Origin: Pseudomonas sp. B28(2017)
Lineage (GTDB): Bacteria; Pseudomonadota; Gammaproteobacteria; Pseudomonadales; Pseudomonadaceae
Direction: 5' to 3'
Assembly: GCF_002113025.1 (NCBI RefSeq)
Contig: NZ_NEJH01000017.1
Span: forward strand, 1 to 64,000
DNA length: 64,000 nt
Shown: piece by piece, positions 6,935 to 15,415 of the stretch
Layout: each line of letters opens with the position of its first letter
How positions within the stretch are numbered: the stretch's first letter is position 1
The notes under the pieces: model-generated
What the model saw: the letters and a program-made list of their open reading frames with translations, nothing else
The model's database searches: none
What the model was told of the DNA's origin: nothing
Program-made: the position numbers and the translations under genes

Positions 6935-7468
6935 TTGTTGAACAAAGTACTGGTTGTTGATGACGAACAGTTGCTGGCGGAAAACCTCCAGGGGTACCTG
7001 CAGGCGCAAGCACTGGAAGTCCGGATTGCTCACGACGGTGCACAAGGAATCGCCGAAGCTGACGATTTCGCACCCGATGTGATGGTGTTCGATTACCGCT
7101 TGCCCGATATGGAAGGCTTTCAGGTGCTCGATGCGGTCCGCCAGAACAGGAAATGTCATTTTGTGCTGATCACAGGGCATCCAACCGCGGAAGTTTGCGA
7201 GCGGGCCCGGCAACTGGGCGTCAGCCATATCCTGTTCAAACCGTTTCCACTGGCGGAATTGGCCCGTGCAGTGCTTGATCTTCTGGGCAGGAAACGCGAA
7301 CCCAGACCGGGTGTGAGCACCTGCGAAGGATTCGTCGAACGACGCCAGAGCAGGACCGAAAGTTTCCCGCTGCAGTTGTACGACGGTAGCTGGGTGCTTG
7401 CAGATCGCCGAAAAAATACATCGGCCTCCTTGGCACCGGACGACGAACAATTGCTCACCGGAGAGTAG
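6935..7468 (+). CDS. Response regulator (receiver domain plus short C-terminal extension)
   Basis: 177 residues; the start is TTG (6935 or the next TTG at 6938), chosen by AAGGAG at 6923-6928. Residues 1-115 form a CheY-like receiver with acidic pocket Asp9/Asp10, phosphoacceptor Asp53 (MVFDYRLPD), Thr80 and Lys102 (LFKPF). The remaining ~60 residues are polar and match no output domain I recognise; there is no AAA+ or helix-turn-helix domain. It therefore cannot itself be the sigma-54 activator and more likely acts by protein contact. It is the first gene of the T2SS operon, just upstream of gspE, so it may control secretion activity or relay phosphate from the kinases near 60-64 kb; both are inferences. 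Confidence 0.85.
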   Translation: MLNKVLVVDDEQLLAENLQGYLQAQALEVRIAHDGAQGIAEADDFAPDVMVFDYRLPDMEGFQVLDAVRQNRKCHFVLITGHPTAEVCERARQLGVSHILFKPFPLAELARAVLDLLGRKREPRPGVSTCEGFVERRQSRTESFPLQLYDGSWVLADRRKNTSASLAPDDEQLLTGE

Positions 7469-7551
7469 TGGCGCGACACGACGTTCCGGCCCCGCCGAAA
7501 TTGCTCGTCGCGCCGACAGGGCTCAAAGCCCCGGGTGTTGGAGAGCATGCC

Positions 7552-9258
7552 ATGGACCGTCTATCCCTTGTTGTAGAACCGGCGCAAGAGGAATGTGTAC
7601 CGACTCGTTTTACCAGTGAACAACTGGCACAGGCCCGGGCCCAGACCACCAGTTCCGGCGAGCGGATGCTGGACACCCTTGGGGAGTTGAGTGGACTGGC
7701 TCCCATGCCTTTCATCCAGTGCCTGGGTGTAACCCTGCACTACCCGGTGCTCGACACCGACAGCCTGTTCAATTCCACCCCGGTGTTCGACCGGGTGACC
7801 CTGGCCCAATGTCTCAAGCGCGAATTCATCCTGCTGCGCCATGACGATGCGGTCATCGGTGTGTTCGCCGACCCTTTCGACAGTGCACGCCTGGCATGGA
7901 TCGATGAATGCCTGCACGGCGCGCCGCTGTACCTGGTGCATGCCGACGACCTGAAGGCCTACCTGGCGCGCCACGAAGAAAGCTTCCATGCGGTGGAGTC
8001 GCTCAACGCCCAGGCCGAGGCCGGAACCGAGGTCGACACCGTGCAAAGCCTGTCCCTGACCAGCATCAGCGAAGACGCCAGCGTGGTGGTCAAGCTGGTC
8101 AACTCGACCCTGTACGACGCGCTGAAAATGCACGCCAGCGACATCCACCTCGGCACCACTGGCAGCGGCCTGGTGATCAAGTACCGGATCGACGGCGTGC
8201 TCAACAACATCAGCAAGATCCAGGGCAGCGAGTTCGCCGAGCAGGTGATTTCCCGGGTCAAGGTCATGGCCGAACTGGACATCGGCGAAAAGCGTGTGCC
8301 CCAGGACGGTCGTTTCAAGATCGGCATCAGCGGCCGGCAGATCGACTTCCGGGTGTCGATCATGCCGAGCATCTTCGGCGAAGACGCGGTGCTGCGGGTA
8401 CTCGACAAACAGGACCTCGCCGACAAAGTCTGTGGCGTGCAACTGCAGGCCCTGGGTTTTGAAGACGAAACCCTGCGCCAGCTGCGCCGGCTGGCCGCCG
8501 AACCCTACGGCATGGTGCTGGTGACCGGGCCTACCGGTAGCGGCAAGACCACCACCCTGTACGCGATGATCACCGAGATCAACCACGGCGTGGACAAGAT
8601 CATCACCATTGAAGACCCGGTGGAGTATCAACTGCCGGGCGTGCTGCAAATCCCGGTCAACGAGAAAAAAGGCCTGACGTTCGCCCGAGGCCTGCGCTCG
8701 ATCCTGCGGCATGACCCGGACAAGATCATGGTCGGTGAAATCCGCGACCCGGACACCGCACAGATCGCCGTGCAATCGGCGCTCACCGGTCACCTGGTGT
8801 TCACCACCATTCACGCCAACAACGTGTTCGACGTGATCAGCCGTTTCACCCAGATGGAAATCGACCCCTACAGCCTGGTCTCGGCGCTCAATGCCGTGCT
8901 GGCCCAGCGTTTGATCCGCCTGGTCTGTACCAGTTGCAGCGCCCCGTACAGCCCGACAGTCGAAGAGCTGGAGGTCTCGGGGCTCGATCCGCAAAAGGTC
9001 GCTCACTTCCAGTTCGTCCACGGCAAGGGCTGCGGGCATTGCCGCGGCACCGGATATCGCGGGCGTAGCGCGATTGCCGAGCTGCTGCACCTGGACGACG
9101 AACTGCGGCAAATGATCGTCGAGCGCCAACCCATTTCCAGAATCAAGGCCCATGCCTGCAAACATGGCTTGCGTCTGTTGCGCGAGTCGGCGCTGGAACT
9201 GGTGGAAAAAGGCCGGACCACTCTCGAGGAGATCAATCGTGTCACTTTTATCTCGTGA
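7552..9258 (+). CDS. gspE: Type II secretion ATPase GspE
   Basis: 568 residues from ATG 7552, preceded by GGAG eight bases away. A GTG at 7468 would add 28 residues but has poor SD spacing. The N-terminal ~140 residues are a GspE N1-like domain. The ATPase core has Walker A GPTGSGKTT (about residues 326-334), the Asp box (IEDPVEY), Walker B (IMVGEIRDPDTAQ) and a His box (TIHANN). A four-cysteine zinc site (CTSC and CGHC) lies near residues 460-500, as in GspE/PilB. It is the cytoplasmic motor for pseudopilus assembly and pairs with GspF at 317. It is followed by a 20-base overlap with the next gene, indicating translational coupling. Confidence 0.93.
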   Translation: MDRLSLVVEPAQEECVPTRFTSEQLAQARAQTTSSGERMLDTLGELSGLAPMPFIQCLGVTLHYPVLDTDSLFNSTPVFDRVTLAQCLKREFILLRHDDAVIGVFADPFDSARLAWIDECLHGAPLYLVHADDLKAYLARHEESFHAVESLNAQAEAGTEVDTVQSLSLTSISEDASVVVKLVNSTLYDALKMHASDIHLGTTGSGLVIKYRIDGVLNNISKIQGSEFAEQVISRVKVMAELDIGEKRVPQDGRFKIGISGRQIDFRVSIMPSIFGEDAVLRVLDKQDLADKVCGVQLQALGFEDETLRQLRRLAAEPYGMVLVTGPTGSGKTTTLYAMITEINHGVDKIITIEDPVEYQLPGVLQIPVNEKKGLTFARGLRSILRHDPDKIMVGEIRDPDTAQIAVQSALTGHLVFTTIHANNVFDVISRFTQMEIDPYSLVSALNAVLAQRLIRLVCTSCSAPYSPTVEELEVSGLDPQKVAHFQFVHGKGCGHCRGTGYRGRSAIAELLHLDDELRQMIVERQPISRIKAHACKHGLRLLRESALELVEKGRTTLEEINRVTFIS

Positions 9259-10042
9259 GCAATTTGTCGCCGTGCTCGGCGCCAGCGGTGTCGGCCTGGG
9301 ACAACGGCAAGGCAGTGCAATCCACTGGCTGGGCAGCGTCGGCTACATCGACGAAGGTTTCCAGGCGTGGACGGTGGCCCTCGACACCCTCGACCGTTTG
9401 CTGGCCGAACACACCGTTGCCAGGGCGGAACTGACCGTGGTGGTCTCCGGGCACTTCAGCCGCTATTGCCTGGTGCCCTGGAGCGAGCAGATCAGCAGCC
9501 CGGCCGAATTGCTCGGCTTCGCCCAACTGTGTTTCGAAGACCTCTACGGTGCCCCGACGCAACCCTGGAGCCTGGTACTCTCGCCCGAACCCGCCGGTTA
9601 CGACCGTATCGCCACCGCGCTGCCACAGGACTTGCTTGAGCGCCTGCGCGCCCTGGTCAGCGCTCGCGGTCTGCGCCTGCGCTCGGTGCAGCCGTACCTG
9701 ATGGCGGCGTTCAACCATTTCGATCAAAGCTTTGCTGCCGGAGACTTCCTGTTCGTGGTCGCCGAACCGGTACGCAGCGTGTTGCTGCTGGCCCGGGAGG
9801 GGCGCTGGACCTCGGTGCGTTCGGTGGGCAGCAGCGACAGCGATGCTGCGCTGAGCGCACTGATCGGCCGTGAAAATCAGTTGCAGGCATCCACCAGCGA
9901 TCGGCCGTTGAATGTCTACCTGCATGCACCGGCGCGCATCGATTCGCCCCCTGACGTGCCCGGTGTGCATCTGCGCACCCTCGAAGAGGACCGGACAGCC
10001 GTACGCGATTGTCTGTACGTCATGTCTCGGGCGGTGGCCTGA
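9239..10042 (+). CDS. T2SS platform protein, PilM/GspL cytoplasmic-domain-like
   Basis: 267 residues starting at GTG 9239, seven bases after GAGGAG and inside the end of gspE. It has no membrane span. The pattern (alternating strands with LTVVVSGHFSRYCLVPWSEQ and a C-terminal half containing FLFVVAEPVRSVLLLAREG) resembles the actin-like fold of PilM and the cytoplasmic half of GspL. In a standard T2SS this is fused to a membrane anchor; here the membrane part appears as the separate next gene, as in type IV pili. It would recruit GspE to the inner membrane. The fold assignment rests on context plus pattern, so the exact family is moderately certain. Confidence 0.7.
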   Translation: MSLLSREQFVAVLGASGVGLGQRQGSAIHWLGSVGYIDEGFQAWTVALDTLDRLLAEHTVARAELTVVVSGHFSRYCLVPWSEQISSPAELLGFAQLCFEDLYGAPTQPWSLVLSPEPAGYDRIATALPQDLLERLRALVSARGLRLRSVQPYLMAAFNHFDQSFAAGDFLFVVAEPVRSVLLLAREGRWTSVRSVGSSDSDAALSALIGRENQLQASTSDRPLNVYLHAPARIDSPPDVPGVHLRTLEEDRTAVRDCLYVMSRAVA

Positions 10043-10043
10043 C

Positions 10044-10589
10044 ATGCGCCCCCTGATGCTCGACTTTCAACCGCGCCGACGTTCCGGGCCTCTGGGCTGG
10101 AGCCTGCTGGCCGGTGGCGTGGTGCTGACACTGACTTGCCTGCTGGTGCAACAGCACTTGAGCAACGAGGCCGAACAACAGCAAGGCCACCTGCAAACCA
10201 CACAGCGGGTGCTCACCGGCGATAACGGCAGCAAGGCCAGCCTGACCCCGGCGCAAATCCGTGAGCAGGCACAGAACCTGGCCGAAATGCGCAAGGTCTC
10301 GCAGCAGTTGCGCCGCCCCTGGGAACGCCTGTTCGCCACCCTCGAGGCCATGCCGCGGGACAACATTGCCCTGCTGAGCCTGACCCCCGATGCCCGCAAA
10401 GGCCAGGTGCGGATCAGCGCCGAGGCGCTGGACCTCGACGCCATGCTCGATTTCCACCGCCGCCTCGAAGCCAGCGACGAACTGTCCGACGTGTCGCTGC
10501 TGAACCACGAAATTGTCGCCAACGTGCCGGAACACCCGGTGCAGTTCAACCTGTCCGCCACCTGGGAGATCGGCGATGCAAATCCATAA
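10044..10589 (+). CDS. PilN/GspL-membrane-domain-like T2SS protein
   Basis: 181 residues with one transmembrane helix near residues 18-38 (LGWSLLAGGVVLTLTCLLV), then a charged coiled-coil-like stretch (residues ~40-95) and a small ferredoxin-like domain (ALLSLTPDARKGQVRISAEA, DLDAMLDFHRRLEA). This is the architecture of PilN and of the periplasmic part of GspL. It starts two bases after the stop of the PilM-like gene and overlaps the next gene by 14 bases. It is expected to form a heterodimer with the following PilO-like protein in the inner-membrane platform. Confidence 0.75.
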   Translation: MRPLMLDFQPRRRSGPLGWSLLAGGVVLTLTCLLVQQHLSNEAEQQQGHLQTTQRVLTGDNGSKASLTPAQIREQAQNLAEMRKVSQQLRRPWERLFATLEAMPRDNIALLSLTPDARKGQVRISAEALDLDAMLDFHRRLEASDELSDVSLLNHEIVANVPEHPVQFNLSATWEIGDANP

Positions 10590-11124
10590 ATTGATCGTCC
10601 ACGAATACCTGCAAGGCCTGGGCGTTCCGGGATTGGCAGGGCTGGGCATGCTGGTGCTGGCGCTGAGCTATGGCCTGGTCGGGTTGCTGCCGGACTGGGA
10701 GTCGCTGCAAAACCTCAACCAGCAGACCCGCGAAGCCACCGAGTACCTGGCCAGAGTCGAAGACGGCACCGTGGCTGCACCGGTTGTGCCGCAGCGGCAG
10801 CTCGACGACTTTCGCAGCAAGTTACCGTCCCAGCCTCAGGCCACTGTGGCCATCGACAAGATCTACGCCCTGGCCGCCCAGGAGCGCATCACCTTGTCCC
10901 GGGGTGAATACTCCCTGGGCGTGGACCCCAAGACGCACCTGGCCCGTTATCAGATTCTGCTGCCGGTACGTGGCAGCTATCCGCAACTGCGGCGTTTCCT
11001 GCACGCCTTGCTTGGCCAGTTGCCGGCAGTGGTGCTGGAGGATGTGGAGTTCCAGCGCAAGAACATCGCCGATACCGACCTGACCGGGCGGATCCGCATG
11101 ACCCTTTACCTGTCGAGGTCATGA
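10576..11124 (+). CDS. PilO/GspM-like T2SS platform protein
   Basis: 182 residues. A single transmembrane helix lies near residues 15-40 (PGLAGLGMLVLALSYGLVGL), a helical region follows, and then a ferredoxin-like periplasmic domain (GVDPKTHLARYQILLPVRGS, YPQLRRFLHALLGQLPAVVLEDVEFQR). The 'YPQLRRFL..L' segment is typical of PilO and GspM. Its ATG is inside the previous gene, so translation is coupled. It probably pairs with the PilN-like protein and contacts the PilP/GspC-like product of the next gene. Confidence 0.75.
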   Translation: MQIHKLIVHEYLQGLGVPGLAGLGMLVLALSYGLVGLLPDWESLQNLNQQTREATEYLARVEDGTVAAPVVPQRQLDDFRSKLPSQPQATVAIDKIYALAAQERITLSRGEYSLGVDPKTHLARYQILLPVRGSYPQLRRFLHALLGQLPAVVLEDVEFQRKNIADTDLTGRIRMTLYLSRS

Positions 11125-11642
11125 TGAGTACCAAACGAGTGGTGGGTTGGGTGGCGTTCTTCGGTGTAGCGGCAGCGCTCGCCTGGTTCCCCGAATACTT
11201 CAAGCAGGCTGACGACAGCGACCCGACTGTGGTCGCTGTAGCCCCGCCAACCAAAGGCAAGACCCCTGGCACATCGGCGGCTGCATCGAGCGCCGCTGCG
11301 GTGACGCCGATCCAGGATCTGAGCCCGGCAGGCGATCTGTTCGCTGCCCGCAGCTGGAAGGCGGCACCGGCCCCCGGCACCGTCACTGAACAACCGGTAA
11401 TCGATACGCCGGTGGTGCAAACCCCCACTGCACCGCCGTTGCCCTTCCAGTTTGTCGGCAGGCTGGATGACCGTTCCGATCTGCAGGTGTTTTTGCAGAA
11501 CGGCGAAAAAATATACGTCGTGCGCAAAGGGGATGTCATCGATGAAACCTGGCGGATCGAGCGGATTTCCGATGAGGAACTGAACCTGGTCTACCTGCCT
11601 CTGCATTTAGCTCAGACTTTGTCTGTGGGGAGTACGGAATGA
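11121..11642 (+). CDS. PilP/GspC-like inner-membrane secretion protein
   Basis: 173 residues. It has an N-terminal membrane helix (GWVAFFGVAAALAWFP) and a long Ala/Pro/Thr-rich linker (~50-110). A small C-terminal beta-domain (LPFQFVGRLDDRSDLQVFL, GEKIYVVRKGDVIDETWRIERI) matches the homology region shared by GspC and PilP, which docks onto the secretin N0 domain. Start and stop overlap both neighbours by four bases. It therefore links the inner-membrane platform to the secretin encoded next. The start may be the second of two tandem ATGs. Confidence 0.8.
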   Translation: MMSTKRVVGWVAFFGVAAALAWFPEYFKQADDSDPTVVAVAPPTKGKTPGTSAAASSAAAVTPIQDLSPAGDLFAARSWKAAPAPGTVTEQPVIDTPVVQTPTAPPLPFQFVGRLDDRSDLQVFLQNGEKIYVVRKGDVIDETWRIERISDEELNLVYLPLHLAQTLSVGSTE

Positions 11643-13465
11643 ACAAATCCCGTTTGCTGATGAGCCTGTGTCTGTGCGCAGGGCTGGCCGCATGCAGCTC
11701 GGCGCAGGTGGCCAGGGACGAAGCTTCGGCCCTGATGGAATCGGGTCAGTACGAAGCCGGTCTGGCCCGCATCGAACAGGGATTGCGTGAAAACCCTCGC
11801 GATACCGATCTGCACATGGCCCTCAACAACGGTCGGGCCCGCGCCGTGACGGCGCTGCTGACCCAGGCCGACATGGACCGGGCCCAGCGAAATTTCGCCG
11901 GGGCCCGCATGACTTACAGCCGGGTCTTGAACATCGAACCGAACAACCGTCGTGCCCAGGATTCCCTGCGCCAGCTGGACTACCTGCGCAGTATGGACGA
12001 GAAACTCGAACTGGCCCGTGGCGACCTGCGTCGCGGGGACATCTACGGTGCCGACCGCCAGGTCAAACAGATTCTCGAACTGGACCCGAAGAACGAAGGT
12101 GCCCTGGAGCTGCAAGACAGCATCCGCCTGGTGCAGAGCCGCAACGTGGTGCAGTACCCGCAGCTGCGTACGCGCCTTGACCGGCCGGTGACCCTGGAAT
12201 TTCGCGATGCCAACCTCAAGACCATCTTCGAAGTGCTGTCCCAGGTCGCCGGCCTGAACTTCATCTTCGACAAGGATCTGCGCCCGGACATGAAAGCCAC
12301 GATTTTCGTACGCGACGTCCGTATTGAAGACGCCGTGGAGTTGCTGCTGCAACAGAATCAGCTGCATCAGAAAGTGGTGAATGAAAACACCTTGCTGATC
12401 TACCCGGACTCGCCGCAGAAGCTCAAGGATTATCAGGAGCTGGTGATGCGCACCTTCTACCTGACCAGCATCGATGCCAACACTGCGCTGAACATGATCA
12501 AGACCATGCTCAAGACCCGCGACGTATTCGTTGACGAGCGCCTCAACACCCTGACCATGCGCGATACCGGTGACGCGGTGCGCATGGCGGAAAAACTCCT
12601 GCAATCCCAGGACCAGTCCAACCCGGAAGTGGTGCTGGAAGTGGAAGTGATGGAAGTCGCCCGCCAACGCATTCTCGACCTTGGCCTGCAATGGCCCAAC
12701 ACCTTCGGTGTGGTCAACAGCGACGGATCGGCGGTGACCATTCTCGATCAACTCAAGGGCATCGACTCCAGCCGCATCACTATCTCGCCATCGCCACAGG
12801 CCAAGATCAATGCCCAGGACAAGGACATCAACACCCTGGCCAGCCCGGTCATTCGGGTCAGCAACCGCGAACAGGCGCGCATCCACATCGGTCAGCGTGT
12901 GCCGATCATCAGCGCCACCTCGGTGCCTTCGACTCAGGGCCCGGTGATCACCGAAAGCGTGACCTACCTCGATGTCGGTCTCAAGCTCGAAGTGCAACCG
13001 ATCGTGCACCTGAACAACGAAGTGGCGATCAAGGTCGCGCTGGAAGTCAGTAACGCCACGCCGCTGACGCCGACCGCTCAGGGCACCATTCCGGTCCAGG
13101 TCGATACCCGCAACGCCCAGACCACCTTGCGTCTGCATGATGGCGAAACCCAGATCCTCGCCGGTCTGGTACGCAACGACCACGGCGCCAGCGGTAACAA
13201 GATCCCTGGCCTTGGCGACATTCCTGGCCTGGGCCGCCTGTTCGGCAGCAACAAGGACGACGTCAGCAAATCCGAACTGGTGCTGTCGATCACTCCGCGG
13301 ATCGTACGTAACCTGCCGTACCAGAGCCCGTCGGACATGGAATTCTCGACCGGCACCGAAACCAGCATGCACATCCAGGCACCGGATCGCTCTATGAGCA
13401 CGACGGTTCAGACGAACCCCATGAGCGCACCGATCGCCACCACGGTTACTGTTGGGAAGCCTTGA
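11639..13465 (+). CDS. gspD: Type II secretion secretin GspD (lipoprotein)
   Basis: 608 residues. A signal peptide ends in a lipobox LAAC with Cys19, so the protein is probably lipidated. Residues ~25-150 are helical TPR-like repeats (ALMESGQYEAGLARIEQGLR), which is unusual for classical GspD but seen in MshL/PilQ-like secretins. Then come an STN/N0-type domain (VTLEFRDANLKTIFEVLSQV), N1 modules, and the C-terminal secretin domain (GQRVPIISAT, DVGLKLEVQPIVHLNNEV, IPGLGDIPGLGRLFGS). It forms the outer-membrane channel. It overlaps the PilP-like gene by four bases. The TPR extension and PilMNOP-like partners place this T2SS nearer to the type IV pilus/MSHA branch. Confidence 0.92.
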   Translation: MNKSRLLMSLCLCAGLAACSSAQVARDEASALMESGQYEAGLARIEQGLRENPRDTDLHMALNNGRARAVTALLTQADMDRAQRNFAGARMTYSRVLNIEPNNRRAQDSLRQLDYLRSMDEKLELARGDLRRGDIYGADRQVKQILELDPKNEGALELQDSIRLVQSRNVVQYPQLRTRLDRPVTLEFRDANLKTIFEVLSQVAGLNFIFDKDLRPDMKATIFVRDVRIEDAVELLLQQNQLHQKVVNENTLLIYPDSPQKLKDYQELVMRTFYLTSIDANTALNMIKTMLKTRDVFVDERLNTLTMRDTGDAVRMAEKLLQSQDQSNPEVVLEVEVMEVARQRILDLGLQWPNTFGVVNSDGSAVTILDQLKGIDSSRITISPSPQAKINAQDKDINTLASPVIRVSNREQARIHIGQRVPIISATSVPSTQGPVITESVTYLDVGLKLEVQPIVHLNNEVAIKVALEVSNATPLTPTAQGTIPVQVDTRNAQTTLRLHDGETQILAGLVRNDHGASGNKIPGLGDIPGLGRLFGSNKDDVSKSELVLSITPRIVRNLPYQSPSDMEFSTGTETSMHIQAPDRSMSTTVQTNPMSAPIATTVTVGKP

Positions 13466-13467
13466 TC

Positions 13468-13941
13468 ATGAACGCCTCGCAACGCGGTTTTACCCTGATC
13501 GAAGTCGTGGTGACGCTCGCCCTGGTGGGCCTGCTGGCCAGCATGGCCGCACCGCTGACCGAGACCGTGGTGCGCCGGGGCAAAGAGCAGGAACTGCGGA
13601 CCGCGCTGTACCAGATCCGCGATGGCATCGACGCCTACAAACGCGCCTTCGACGCCGGCTACATCGAGAAGTCGCTCGACAGCAACGGCTACCCGCCAAA
13701 CCTGAAAGTACTGGTCGATGGTGTGCGTGATGTGCGCAGCGCCAAGGGTGCCAAGTTCTACTTCCTGCGTCGCATTCCCCGTGACCCGTTGGCCACCGTC
13801 AAACGTGACGACGATGGTGGCTGGGGCCTGCGCTCCTATGACAGTTCGGCTGAGAACCCGCGGGAGGGCCAGGACGTCTTTGACGTTTACTCCAGGGCGC
13901 GGGGCAAGGGGCTCAACGGCATCGCCTATCGAGAGTGGTGA
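13468..13941 (+). CDS. Minor pseudopilin (GspG/GspH-type)
   Basis: 157 residues. ATG 13468 is preferred over the in-frame TTG at 13462 because GGGAAG precedes it. The prepilin leader is very short (MNASQRG) and the mature sequence starts FTLIEVVVTLALVGLLASM with Glu at +5. The C-terminal part is polar, with a DPLATV motif and a GWGLRSYDSS segment like the DPWG region of GspG, but without its calcium-loop signature. It follows gspD directly, and two other pseudopilins come next. It is probably a minor component of the pseudopilus tip; exact H/I/J assignment is not possible from reading alone. Confidence 0.85.
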   Translation: MNASQRGFTLIEVVVTLALVGLLASMAAPLTETVVRRGKEQELRTALYQIRDGIDAYKRAFDAGYIEKSLDSNGYPPNLKVLVDGVRDVRSAKGAKFYFLRRIPRDPLATVKRDDDGGWGLRSYDSSAENPREGQDVFDVYSRARGKGLNGIAYREW

Positions 13942-13945
13942 GCAT

Positions 13946-14320
13946 ATGCGTCGGCAAAAGGGTTTTACCCTCATTGAACTGATGGTGGTCTTGGCAATCA
14001 TCGCGACCCTGATGACGATTGCCTTGCCACGCTACTTCAACAGTCTGGAGGCCTCGAAAGAGACCACCCTGCACCAGAGTCTTTCGTCCATGCGCGAGGC
14101 GCTGGACCACTATTACGGGGACACCGGGCGTTATCCCGACTCCATCGAACAGCTGGTCGAACTGCGCTACCTGCGTAACCAGCCGCTGGATCCGATTGTC
14201 GAGCGCAAGGACGCCTGGGTTGTGGTTGCGCCACCGGATGGCGTGGCGGGAGGGGTGGCTGATGTCAAGAGCGGGGCCACAGGGAGGGCACGAGATGGCA
14301 GCCTTTATTCCGAGTGGTAA
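13946..14320 (+). CDS. Minor pseudopilin
   Basis: 124 residues. The leader is MRRQKG, followed by FTLIELMVVLAIIATLMTI with the required Glu at +5. The region after the helix contains YYGDTGRYPDSIEQLVEL and NQPLDPIVERKDAWVVV, recalling the GspG core shortened at the C-terminus. It lies four bases after the preceding pseudopilin, and its end overlaps the start of the next gene by 26 bases. It is small for the family, so it is probably a minor pseudopilin processed by the shared prepilin peptidase (not encoded here). Confidence 0.83.
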   Translation: MRRQKGFTLIELMVVLAIIATLMTIALPRYFNSLEASKETTLHQSLSSMREALDHYYGDTGRYPDSIEQLVELRYLRNQPLDPIVERKDAWVVVAPPDGVAGGVADVKSGATGRARDGSLYSEW

Positions 14321-14834
14321 GCCCTCGGGCCAGGACGGCTTCACCTACCTGGGTGTGCTGTTTTTGATCGTCGTGATGGGCATGGGGCTGGCCAGTGCCG
14401 GCGAGTTGTGGGCCACCGCCGCGCGCCGGGATCGGGAAAACCAGTTGCTCTGGGTCGGTACGCAGTATGCCCAGGCGCTGCGCAGCTATTACCGCAGTTC
14501 GCCCGGTGTGGCGCAGTACCCGAAAGAACTCGCGGACCTGTTGCAGGACGAGCGTTTTCCATCGGCCAAGCACCATATCCGGCAGTTGTACCCGGAGCCG
14601 ATGACAGGTGGCGAATGGGAGCTGATTCGCGGTATCGACGGACGCATCAGCGGTGTGTACTGCCCGTCCACAGAGAAGCCGCTCAAACAGGTGAACTTTC
14701 CCAGTCAGTGGTCGGACTTCAATGGCATGGCCAGCTACAAGGACTGGCAGTTCGTGGCCGAGAAAGCCTCCCTCCAGGACACCGAGGGGCCGCCGAAAGC
14801 ACAGTCCACCGGGCCCCAGGCTTTGCAGCCATGA
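14295..14834 (+). CDS. GspK-like minor pseudopilin lacking Glu5
   Basis: 179 residues from ATG 14295 behind AGGGAGGG. The leader MAAFIPSGKPSGQDG is followed by FTYLGVLFLIVVMGMGLASA. Position +5 is Gly, not the usual Glu. Among pseudopilins only the tip protein GspK normally lacks Glu5, so this is probably the tip subunit, although at 179 residues it is far shorter than classical GspK (~300) and has no obvious calcium domain. A PSTEKPLKQVNFPSQWSDFN segment is distinctive. It is the last gene of the T2SS operon, and REP sequences follow. Confidence 0.75.
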   Translation: MAAFIPSGKPSGQDGFTYLGVLFLIVVMGMGLASAGELWATAARRDRENQLLWVGTQYAQALRSYYRSSPGVAQYPKELADLLQDERFPSAKHHIRQLYPEPMTGGEWELIRGIDGRISGVYCPSTEKPLKQVNFPSQWSDFNGMASYKDWQFVAEKASLQDTEGPPKAQSTGPQALQP

Positions 14835-14890
14835 ATCGTCGCTGGCCGGCGGCATTTGTCTGCGCCGATCTGCCTTTGCTCTGCTCTTCT

Positions 14891-14990
14891 GTGGGAGCGA
14901 GCTTGCTCGCGATGGTCGTCAACGATGACGCGGGCTGTCTGAATGCCCGCGGTGCCCTGGCGTTTTTCGCGAGCTAGCTCGCTCCTACAG
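14891..14990. repeat. Inverted pair of REP elements
   Basis: GTGGGAGCGAGCTTGCTCGCGA on the left and TCGCGAGCTAGCTCGCTCCTAC on the right, in opposite orientation about 55 bases apart. This is the REPIN-type arrangement common in Pseudomonas intergenic DNA. It lies just after the T2SS operon and may act as its transcript end. Confidence 0.85.
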
Positions 14991-15009
14991 GGGGAACGCG
15001 TTCAATTGC

Positions 15010-15319
15010 GATCAGGCCGGCCTGTAGGCCGCCTCGCTTTGGCTTTTGATCTGCTTGCCCCCTCGAGAGGCCGAGCGCAGGTTCTGCGCAGTGGGCAACC
15101 CGGCATGGATGCCGGGTTAGCCGCGTACGGCCATGGATGGCCGATCGCGGCGGGCCCATGGAGCAGGACCGGAGCGAGGGAATGCCGAGCCTTGGCGAGG
15201 CACCGAACGAAAGGGGCAAGAGCCTTTGGTTACTTGGGGCTCTTCCAAGTAACCCGCCGTAAAGGCGGAACCGTTAGTGGCCGTGACCGCAGAAACGGAT
15301 ATGTACACCCTCAAAAACC
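15010..15319. repeat. Dispersed non-coding repeat, long copy
   Basis: The segment beginning GATCAGGCCGGCCTGTAGG and ending near ATGTACACCCTCAAAA is repeated at 55805-55990. The two share CTTGCCCCCTCGAGAGG, GGTTACTTGGGGCTCTTCC and AAGTAACCCGCCGTAA. This copy contains about 150 extra bases between CGAGAGG and CACCGAAC. No convincing gene is seen in it. A single REP unit follows at 15343-15366. Confidence 0.8.
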
Positions 15320-15342
15320 CACGCCGCCTGCCACTCAGCCAT

Positions 15343-15366
15343 TGCGAGCAGGCTCGCTCCCACAGG
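15343..15366. repeat. Single REP element
   Basis: TGCGAGCAGGCTCGCTCCCACA is one half of the REP family found elsewhere in the window, here without a partner. It lies just beyond the ppnN stop codon. Confidence 0.7.
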
Positions 15367-15415
15367 GGGAGTTGTTGATTCACCCGCCACACTCTTCATG
15401 GCTGCCTGCTATTGG

